From JBHIET01 sp046760785 (GTDB taxonomy: Bacteria > Chloroflexota > Anaerolineae > B4-G1), in contig JBHIET010000063.1 of the NCBI GenBank assembly GCA_046760785.1, forward strand, positions 1-20,062: a DNA stretch of 20,062 nt, given 5' to 3'. Numbering within the stretch: the stretch's first letter is position 1; every line of letters starts with the position of its first letter. A program made the translations under genes and the position numbers. The notes beneath the pieces are model-generated. The model was not told where the DNA came from and searched no databases. It saw only the letters and a list, made by a program, of their open reading frames with translations. Of this stretch, positions 1-6,606 are shown in pieces.

Positions 1-2204
1 GCACCCCCCAGGGCCACGTGCTCACCGACCTGAATAGCACCAACGGCACCTTCGTCAACGGCCGGCGGCTGGCACGCCCCCATCTCCTCCAGCAAGGAGA
101 CGTGGTGCAGATCGGTCCCTTCAAGCTGGAGTACGAACCGACCGGCTTCCAGCAGTACGCGACCACCGGTGGCGTGCGGTTGGACGGGGTGCACCTGACG
201 CGGGAGGTGGGACGCGGCGGTCGCACGAAGCGCATCCTCAATGACATCAACATCTCCGTCTACCCCCGCGAGTTCATCTCGCTGGTGGGCACCAGCGGGG
301 CAGGCAAATCCACCCTCATGATGGCCCTCAACGGCTTCGCCCGCGCCGAGGGACAGGTGCTGGTCAACGGAGACAATCTCTACCAACATTTCGATCTGTA
401 CCGCACGATGGTCGGCTACGTGCCCCAGGACGACATCATTCATAAAGACCTGACCGTCGCCAACGCACTGCGCTACGCGGCCCGGCTGCGGCTCCCCCCC
501 GATACCAGCGACGAAGAAATCGAACAGCGCATTGACCGCGTGCTCCAGCAGGTGGAAATGGTCGGCCAGAAAGACCAGGTCGTCAGCAGCCTGAGCGGTG
601 GACAGCGCAAGCGGGTCAGCATCGCTGTCGAGTTGCTGGCCGAGCCCAACCTGTTCTTCCTCGACGAGCCTACCTCCGGGCTGGATCCAGGTCTGGAGAA
701 AAAGATGATGCACACGCTGCGCCACCTGGCCGATGGGGGGCGGACGATCGTCCTGGTGACCCACGCCACCGCCAACATCGTCCAGTGCGATCACGTCTGC
801 TTCCTCTCCCAGGGACGTATGGTCTACTTTGGGCCGCCGGAGGAGGCGCTAGGTTTCTTCGGCGTGACGAGCGGCGACTTTGCCGACATCTACGACCAAC
901 TGGACGACCCTGACCCCAAGGTGGCGCGACAGAAAGCGGCCTCCAGCGAGGAGAACTACAAACGATCAATCCACTACCAGCGCTACGTAGCCGACCGGCA
1001 GCGCGAGCTCCCGCAGATTCAAAGGAAAGCCGCTGGCGAAACCCAACCCCGGCGCGGCCCCAAGGTCAGCGTGCTGCGCCAGTTCTTCGTCCTCACCCGC
1101 CGCTACCTGGACCTGGTGCTGCGGGATAAACTGCTCCTCACCGTCCTGATGGCCGTGATGCCCATCATCGGAGCGCTGGTGCTCCTGGTCTCGGACGCCA
1201 ACTGGCTGGTCGGCAACACCCTAGCCGAAATCAGCGACCAACTGAACGCCGACCTGACCGGGCCTGGCAGCAGCGCCACTTATGCCGTCGTCGGCGATAG
1301 CCAGACGCTTCTGTTCATCATGGCGCTGGCTTCGGTGCTCCTGGGACTGTTTGCCTCCGTCTATGAGATCGTCAAAGAGTGGTCCATCTACCAGCGGGAG
1401 CGCATGGTCACGCTGCGCATCATGCCCTACATCGCCTCCAAGGTGGTGGTGCTGGGCCTCTTTGCCCTGGTTCAGTGCTTCTTGCTGATGCTGGTGATCT
1501 GGCTCAAAGTGGACTACCCTACGGAAGGGGTCATCCTCCCGGCCCCGGTGGAAATGTACATCACGCTGGTCATAGCGACGCTGGCGGCGATCCTGATGGG
1601 CCTGCTCATCTCCTCCATTGTGCCCAACCTCAACACGGTGATCTATATCGTGTTCCTGGTGCTATTCTTCCAGATGATCTTCGCCGGCGTGCTCTTCGAC
1701 CTGCCGGGCTTTACCAATCAGTTCTCCACCTTGACGCTCACTCGTTGGGCGATGGAAGGGCTGGGCACCTCGGCGAACATGGAGTGGCTGAACGACCTGA
1801 CCCAGACCCGCTTCCAGCCCGAGGCCGTCAGCGAGGAGGTCTCGACGGAGATCGGTGCGCTCGATGAGGACTGGGTAGATGAGCCGGTGACAGTCATGAC
1901 AACCACGCAGACCATCACGGTGCCGGTCGAGACGGGAGACCCCCGTCAGCCCGTCATCACTCAGACTGTCCCCATCTCCGTCCCGGAGGTGACCGTGAGA
2001 GACGTAGTCACCGTCACAGAGACGGTCACGGAAACGTTCACCGTCGAGCCGGATGCGATGGACGTTTCCAGCGAGCAAGAGTTTCAGATCGAGTACACCC
2101 GCACGGCGGCCCACCTGTTCAAGGACTGGTTGATGCTGGTCGGGTTCGGACTGGCGTTTGGCCTCGTCACGGCGATCGTGCTGAGGCGGAAGGATGTGGG
2201 ATAA
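1..2204 (+). CDS. FHA-domain ABC transporter, ATPase-permease fusion (5' partial)
   Basis: This membrane exporter half carries a phosphothreonine-binding FHA domain, but the gene enters from outside the window. The frame is open from base 3, and the GTG at 18 lies inside the FHA core (LTDLNSTNGTFVNG), so it is not the true start. Counting from that codon, an ATPase domain follows: Walker A GTSGAGKST near residue 91, signature LSGGQRKR near 192, Walker B LFFLDEP near 212 and an H-loop VTHAT near 247. A six-span ABC2-type permease follows at about 372-391, 434-455, 473-497, 514-535, 541-562 and 704-722. The loop before the last span is long and rich in Thr and Val. This is the architecture of Rv1747-type exporters, in which FHA domains bind a partner kinase. 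Here a kinase gene follows 49 bases downstream. The substrate cannot be read from sequence. Confidence 0.93.
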   Translation, partial: TPQGHVLTDLNSTNGTFVNGRRLARPHLLQQGDVVQIGPFKLEYEPTGFQQYATTGGVRLDGVHLTREVGRGGRTKRILNDINISVYPREFISLVGTSGAGKSTLMMALNGFARAEGQVLVNGDNLYQHFDLYRTMVGYVPQDDIIHKDLTVANALRYAARLRLPPDTSDEEIEQRIDRVLQQVEMVGQKDQVVSSLSGGQRKRVSIAVELLAEPNLFFLDEPTSGLDPGLEKKMMHTLRHLADGGRTIVLVTHATANIVQCDHVCFLSQGRMVYFGPPEEALGFFGVTSGDFADIYDQLDDPDPKVARQKAASSEENYKRSIHYQRYVADRQRELPQIQRKAAGETQPRRGPKVSVLRQFFVLTRRYLDLVLRDKLLLTVLMAVMPIIGALVLLVSDANWLVGNTLAEISDQLNADLTGPGSSATYAVVGDSQTLLFIMALASVLLGLFASVYEIVKEWSIYQRERMVTLRIMPYIASKVVVLGLFALVQCFLLMLVIWLKVDYPTEGVILPAPVEMYITLVIATLAAILMGLLISSIVPNLNTVIYIVFLVLFFQMIFAGVLFDLPGFTNQFSTLTLTRWAMEGLGTSANMEWLNDLTQTRFQPEAVSEEVSTEIGALDEDWVDEPVTVMTTTQTITVPVETGDPRQPVITQTVPISVPEVTVRDVVTVTETVTETFTVEPDAMDVSSEQEFQIEYTRTAAHLFKDWLMLVGFGLAFGLVTAIVLRRKDVG

Positions 2205-2206
2205 GA

Positions 2207-2236
2207 GTGGGACGCGCTTCTGAAAGTGCGTCGCGC
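2207..2236 (+). repeat. Intergenic palindromic hairpin, copy 1
   Basis: The arms GACGCGCTT (2211-2219) and AAGTGCGTC (2224-2232) pair around a CTGA loop with one G-U pair. Pairing extends outward with one mismatch to 2207/2236. It lies between the ABC transporter stop and the Shine-Dalgarno site of the kinase at 2254. No T-run follows, so it is a poor Rho-independent terminator. Its right arm matches the hairpin at 6557-6591 at 11 of 14 positions, suggesting a dispersed element or a shared RNA structure. Confidence 0.6.
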
Positions 2237-2253
2237 CTTGGAGGTGAAGCAAG

Positions 2254-4284
2254 ATGCGCGTGTGTGAAAACTGCGGTTTCGACGGTAATCGGGATACGGC
2301 ACGCTTCTGCGCCCAATGCGGTCACACGCTTAGTCGTGACGAGCTACCCTCCGAAGAGACCGTAACGTTGGATAACCGCGTGCAAATCTCCGAGGATACC
2401 ATAGCGTTGGGCAGCCACGCACCGTCCGCCGAAGGCATCGCGCTACTCTCCAGAGGCGCCGTGCTGCACGATAGATACCGTGTCGTGCGGGTACTGGGTA
2501 GAGGCGGGATGGGAGCCGTCTATCTGGTCGAGGACCTGAGACTGTATGGGAAGCACTGGGCGATGAAGGAGTTAACGGAGCACTTCTCTAACGCCGCCGA
2601 GCGGGCGGAGGGTGTCGCCCAGTTTCAGCACGAGGTAGAGATTCTGGTCGGCCTGCGCCACCCTAACCTTCCCCTGGTGGTGGATGCCTTTGAAGCAGGA
2701 GGACGCCACTACCTGGTGATGGAATTCATCGAGGGACAGACGCTGGAGGAGATTCAGAAAGCCGCACCCGAGGGCCAACTCCCAGAGGAACAGGCGCTGG
2801 GCTGGACAGTGCAGATATGCACCGTGTTGGATTATCTGCATAGCCACGACCCGCCGGTCATCTTCCGCGACCTGAAGCCGAGCAACGTGATGATCACGCC
2901 ACGGGGACAAGTCAAGCTCATTGACTTCGGCGTGGCGCGGTTGTTCAACCCGGCCAAAGGTACTGACACGCTCAAAATGGGCACGGCAGGCTACGCACCG
3001 CCGGAGCAATACGCTGGCAAAGGTCAGACCACCCCCCGCTCCGACGTCTACGCGCTGGGAGCCACACTACACGAACTTCTAACCGGCGAGGACCCTACCA
3101 CTCATCCTTTCGTCTTCACCCCCATACGCCGGTTGAACCGCAAGGTCTCGGCACGCACCGCCCGGGCCATAACCAGGGCCATACAAATGGACCCCGATGA
3201 CCGCTTCCCCTCCGCGAGCGCGATGAAGACGGCCCTGGTGGGAGGGAAACGGCGGTCACCAGCGGTGTTTCTCATCGCGTTACCGCTCTTGCTACTTGTG
3301 GCGGCAGGGGGCTGGTGGCTATGGCAGAGCGGCCCCTGGGGCACGGCTGAAGCCACGCCGACGACACCAAGCATTGCCGTCGCGCAGCCCACGTCCTCGC
3401 CGACGGCCACCCGGCGTCCAACCAGCACACCTGCCCCGACACTTACACCAACGCCAGTTCCCCCCACTGACACCCCTTCCTCCACACCGACGGCATCTCC
3501 GACTTCTACGCCCTCCGCTACACCAACGCCAAGTCGAACACCCAGGCCGAGAAGTAGCCCAACACCCCCTGCGACACCGACGCTGGAAGGCAGCCCAGCG
3601 CCAACCTCGACACCGGCGGCCCCCTCACCAGCTCCTACTCCGACACCACTGCCACCACCTCCACCTGGCCAACAGGGACGCATCTTCTATACCATCCAGG
3701 CCGGGGAGGCGTACTATCTGGCTTCGACCGACCCCTCTTGGTCGCAGGGGCAGGTGATTGGTCCGACCTCCTATGAACGCTCTACCTGCGGAGGGACAAG
3801 CACGGCAGGGACGCTGGAGGGCCAGACGGTCAACCTGTATTACGGATATCGCTGTGTCATCGGCTCCCCCAAGGATTGTCTTTCGCCAGACGGACGACTC
3901 AACGTCGTCATGTGGGCAGGTTCGGAGGGATACTCATTCAAGATCCGCCAGGAGCCGGATGGCACGCCGATACAGACCATCTATCCCGGTTCCGTCAGGA
4001 GTGGCGATCCTCTTATATGGGCCCCCGATAGCTCCTGTTTCTACTTTCCTATTGATCGCACGCTGCACGTGGCTGGCCCCGACATAACCGGCTATCAGCC
4101 CGTGATTCCCATTGCTTATGAACCCTACCTCTCCCCCGACAGCTCGATGATCCTGTATCTGCAGCCGGTAGGCACGGTAGGAGCGTATGACATCTGGGTA
4201 ACCAACGCCGACGGCTCCAACCCGCGCAACGTGACCAACGCGCCGGAGACGTACAAACTCTGTCCACGGTGGGGAGGCTACTGA
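2254..4284 (+). CDS. Zn-ribbon transmembrane Ser/Thr protein kinase with extracytoplasmic propeller-like domain
   Basis: This 676-residue Hanks-type kinase starts with a zinc ribbon (CENCG and CAQCG pairs, residues about 4-24). The kinase domain spans about 75-330: glycine loop GRGGMG from 82, ATP-binding Lys105 in AMKE, catalytic loop FRDLKPSN with Asp206, and DFG Asp224. The HRD histidine is replaced by Phe, while Arg, Asp and Lys are kept. A single membrane span (about 337-357) is followed by a Pro/Thr/Ser-rich linker (about 363-474). The C-terminal sensor-like domain contains repeated APDSS/SPDSS turns and an IWVTNADGS strand typical of TolB/WD40-like propellers. ATG 2254 has a strong GGAGGTG site seven bases upstream. 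The FHA-ABC transporter just upstream is a plausible phosphorylation target, which is inference. The final propeller seems short for a complete fold. Confidence 0.93.
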   Translation: MRVCENCGFDGNRDTARFCAQCGHTLSRDELPSEETVTLDNRVQISEDTIALGSHAPSAEGIALLSRGAVLHDRYRVVRVLGRGGMGAVYLVEDLRLYGKHWAMKELTEHFSNAAERAEGVAQFQHEVEILVGLRHPNLPLVVDAFEAGGRHYLVMEFIEGQTLEEIQKAAPEGQLPEEQALGWTVQICTVLDYLHSHDPPVIFRDLKPSNVMITPRGQVKLIDFGVARLFNPAKGTDTLKMGTAGYAPPEQYAGKGQTTPRSDVYALGATLHELLTGEDPTTHPFVFTPIRRLNRKVSARTARAITRAIQMDPDDRFPSASAMKTALVGGKRRSPAVFLIALPLLLLVAAGGWWLWQSGPWGTAEATPTTPSIAVAQPTSSPTATRRPTSTPAPTLTPTPVPPTDTPSSTPTASPTSTPSATPTPSRTPRPRSSPTPPATPTLEGSPAPTSTPAAPSPAPTPTPLPPPPPGQQGRIFYTIQAGEAYYLASTDPSWSQGQVIGPTSYERSTCGGTSTAGTLEGQTVNLYYGYRCVIGSPKDCLSPDGRLNVVMWAGSEGYSFKIRQEPDGTPIQTIYPGSVRSGDPLIWAPDSSCFYFPIDRTLHVAGPDITGYQPVIPIAYEPYLSPDSSMILYLQPVGTVGAYDIWVTNADGSNPRNVTNAPETYKLCPRWGGY

Positions 4285-4389
4285 CTGCGAGCCATGGATT
4301 GCAGAGGAACAGCGCCGAAATCACAGCGGGCATTAGAGCCTCCTGAAATGCACAATTGTCTAATTGACATTATGCTGTAATTCAGACCA

Positions 4390-5151
4390 ATGTCAAAGAA
4401 CAGCAAGCCTCGCCCCCCAAAGCACTGTCACCTCTGCGGCCGTCGCCTCTGGGGGCGTGGCTGGGTCTACGCACCCGATGGTATCTCTGATGACCCTTGG
4501 CCTGAGCCCAGCCGAAGGCAGGCCATCGTCGTCTGCCGCCAATGTCATGAGACGGCGCCACGCTGCGACGTTTGCGGCCTGCCGATGGGAGCCGACCACG
4601 TTCGCCTGCCCGATGGCCGGCGCATCTGCCCGCGCTGCCATCAGACCGCTATCTACGACCCGGCTCGCGCCCAGACCCTCTTCGAGCACGTGGCCCGCGT
4701 CGTTACCGAACAACTGGGCTTGGGGCTCAACGTGGGCACAGACTTCGCGCTGGTGGATCATCAGCACCTGCAGCGCCTGGCGTTGGAGGGGTTCCCCCCT
4801 CTGCGCGACGACCCGGCCAGGGTGGTTGGACTCTTCATCCGCAAGGGACGCAAGCGGGTGATGTATCTGCTCTCGGGCCTGCCGCAGATACTGCTTATCC
4901 AGACCGTTGCCCACGAGTGGGCCCACGCCTGGCATGGAGAGAACTGCCCGTTGCTCAAGACCCCTTTGGTCTGTGAGGGCTTCGCTGAGTGGGTGGCGTA
5001 CAAAACCCTGCAAACTATGGGGGCGGTCAAGAAGATGGCGTTGATGGAACAGCGGGATGGACTGTATGGAGAGGGGTTGCGGAAGATGCTAGAACTGGAA
5101 CGACACGCTGGCGTCGCTGGCGTGCTTGATTTTTGTCGCCGGTCGGAGTAG
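4390..5151 (+). CDS. Zinc-finger DA1-like metallopeptidase
   Basis: This 253-residue soluble protein has an N-terminal LIM-like cysteine cluster: CHLC at 13-16, CRQCH at 49-53, CDVC at 59-62 and CPRCH at 80-84. A peptidase domain follows, with the zinc-binding motif HEWAH at 175-179 and a downstream CEGFAEW (Glu196, Glu200) that could supply the third ligand. This order, LIM-type fingers then HExxH then EG, matches the protein DA1 family, whose plant members are ubiquitin-activated peptidases that limit organ growth. The bacterial substrate is unknown. No signal peptide or membrane span is visible, so it is probably cytoplasmic. ATG 4390 leaves only 12 residues before the first Cys; no clear ribosome site precedes it. 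The gene sits 105 bases after the kinase and 30 before the VWA gene, suggesting a role in the same signalling block. Confidence 0.78.
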   Translation: MSKNSKPRPPKHCHLCGRRLWGRGWVYAPDGISDDPWPEPSRRQAIVVCRQCHETAPRCDVCGLPMGADHVRLPDGRRICPRCHQTAIYDPARAQTLFEHVARVVTEQLGLGLNVGTDFALVDHQHLQRLALEGFPPLRDDPARVVGLFIRKGRKRVMYLLSGLPQILLIQTVAHEWAHAWHGENCPLLKTPLVCEGFAEWVAYKTLQTMGAVKKMALMEQRDGLYGEGLRKMLELERHAGVAGVLDFCRRSE

Positions 5152-5181
5152 CATGAGATGTAGGAGAAACCAGAAAGAGGG

Positions 5182-6555
5182 ATGACAGAACAGTTGCAAC
5201 TGACGCCTGTGCTGAATACCTCCTATCTCCCCATCACGCATAAGCCCCGCCTGGTCTACTTGCTGCTGGAGGTCGGAGGCGGTGTGGACAGCGGTTCCCT
5301 CCCGGTCAACCTGGGATTAGTCGTAGACACCAGCGAGTCCATGCACATCCGGTTGGCGACCGAGATCCAGTTCAAGGAATTGGCACGGATGGGGATGTTG
5401 CAGGAGGTACTGGTGGACGGCGTCCCGGCCTGGGAATCAGGTGAAATCCCCGTGGAGGCGCTGATGCGCCTGCCGCGCAAGATTGACCTGGTCAAGCATG
5501 CGCTGCGAGCTGCCGTCGAGCAACTCCGCTCCTCAGACCGCTTCTCCCTGGTCGCCTTCGCCAGCGAGGCAGTGACCCTCATACCAAGTACCTCCGGCTC
5601 TCAGAAACGGTGCCTGCTGGATGCCGTCGAAGGGTTGGACCGCCTCCAGTTGGGAGACAAGACCTATATTGGGCGGGGAATGGCGCTGAGCTTTGAGGAG
5701 TTGCGGAAAGGTGTGTCTCCCGGACTGGCTGACCGGCTGCTCGTGCTCACCGATGGCTTCACGCTGGATGAGGACGATTGCCGGGCCTGGGCTGCCCACG
5801 CCCGCCAAGCCCGCATCCCCATCAGCACGATGGGGCTGGGGGGCGAGTTCAACGAGGAACTGATGATCCCCATTGCCGACCAGACCGGCGGTGAGGCCTA
5901 CCTGCTGGAGGCCCCCGAGGACATCCCGACCACTTTCGCCCAGGAGCTGCAGCGAGCGCAGGCGGTGCGCTACCGCAACCTGGAACTGAAACTGCGTCTC
6001 CCGCAGGGAGTGGCGGTGCGGGCAGCCTACCGCGTGTGCCCATCCATCGCGCCGCTGGAAGCGATCAACGAGGGTGGTAGCTATAGCTTTCCCTTGAGCG
6101 ACCTGGTGGCGGGAGAGGAACCAGCGCTGCTCCTGGAGCTGATGGTGCCACCGCGACCGGCGGGGGTCTACCGGCTGGCTCAGGCACTGCTGGCCAGCGA
6201 CGACCCGGCCGGCGGGCGGGCTGGCCTCAAAACGCGGGCCGATGTGGTGGTCGAATATACGTCCGACCAGGCCCAGGCAGCCCAGCAGGTCGCCCAGGTG
6301 ATGGACGTCGTCGAGGCACTGAGCGCCTACAAGTTGCAGCGGCGCGCAAGAGCCGACCTGGAGGCGGGGAACGTGGCGGGTGCGACGCACAAACTACGCG
6401 CCGCCGCCACCCGATTGCTGGACATGGGTGAGAAGGAGCTGGCTGCCGAGATGGAGCAGCAGGTGAGGGAGCTGGAGCAGCGCGGCCAGGCCGACCCGCG
6501 CCGCACCAAAAAGCTACGCTACGAGACGCGGAAGTTGACGCAGAAGTTAACGTAG
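5182..6555 (+). CDS. VWA (von Willebrand factor A) domain protein
   Basis: This 457-residue protein has no signal peptide or membrane span and is probably cytoplasmic. A VWA fold covers about residues 40-260, with an intact metal-ion site: DTSES at 49-53, Thr161 in DKTYIG and Asp191 in LTDG. An insertion of about 40 residues lies between the DxSxS motif and the first helix (KIDLVKHAL), where ordinary VWA domains have only a few residues. The middle is beta-rich (about 270-385), and the C-terminus (about 385-457) is highly charged, helical and probably coiled coil. VWA proteins usually act as metal-dependent adaptors. Being placed between two Ser/Thr kinases resembles the vWA-kinase pairing of TerY-type phosphorylation triads, but no PP2C phosphatase is seen in the window. 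ATG 5182 follows a GAGG stretch closely, with AGGAG further upstream. Confidence 0.88.
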   Translation: MTEQLQLTPVLNTSYLPITHKPRLVYLLLEVGGGVDSGSLPVNLGLVVDTSESMHIRLATEIQFKELARMGMLQEVLVDGVPAWESGEIPVEALMRLPRKIDLVKHALRAAVEQLRSSDRFSLVAFASEAVTLIPSTSGSQKRCLLDAVEGLDRLQLGDKTYIGRGMALSFEELRKGVSPGLADRLLVLTDGFTLDEDDCRAWAAHARQARIPISTMGLGGEFNEELMIPIADQTGGEAYLLEAPEDIPTTFAQELQRAQAVRYRNLELKLRLPQGVAVRAAYRVCPSIAPLEAINEGGSYSFPLSDLVAGEEPALLLELMVPPRPAGVYRLAQALLASDDPAGGRAGLKTRADVVVEYTSDQAQAAQQVAQVMDVVEALSAYKLQRRARADLEAGNVAGATHKLRAAATRLLDMGEKELAAEMEQQVRELEQRGQADPRRTKKLRYETRKLTQKLT

Positions 6556-6556
6556 T

Positions 6557-6591
6557 GAGGTGCGGCGCACTTCGGAAGTACGTCGTACCTC
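6557..6591 (+). repeat. Intergenic palindromic hairpin, copy 2
   Basis: Sixteen-base arms (6557-6572 and 6576-6591) pair around CGG with two G-U pairs and one mismatch. It begins one base after the VWA stop and ends 15 bases before the second kinase. The core AAGTnCGTCGnnCC is shared with the hairpin at 2207-2236. No T-run follows, so it is more likely a dispersed palindromic repeat or an RNA processing or attenuation structure than a simple terminator. Confidence 0.7.
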
Positions 6592-6606
6592 CAGACAGAG
6601 TAAGAA

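Noticed and set aside
3102..3683. Val/Gly-rich minus-strand frame
   Set aside because: It is only the complement of the Pro/Thr linker codons of the kinase.
4364..4381. TTGACA followed by TATGCT as a promoter for the DA1-like gene
   Set aside because: The hexamers are almost adjacent, and no suitable -10 lies 16-18 bases after TTGACA.
5533..6390. 285-residue minus-strand open frame opposite the VWA gene
   Set aside because: It is a shadow frame; the plus-strand VWA motifs are unambiguous.
6557..6591. Rho-independent terminator after the VWA gene
   Set aside because: The stem is strong but no T-run follows on either strand, and the next gene begins 15 bases later; listed as a repeat hairpin instead.
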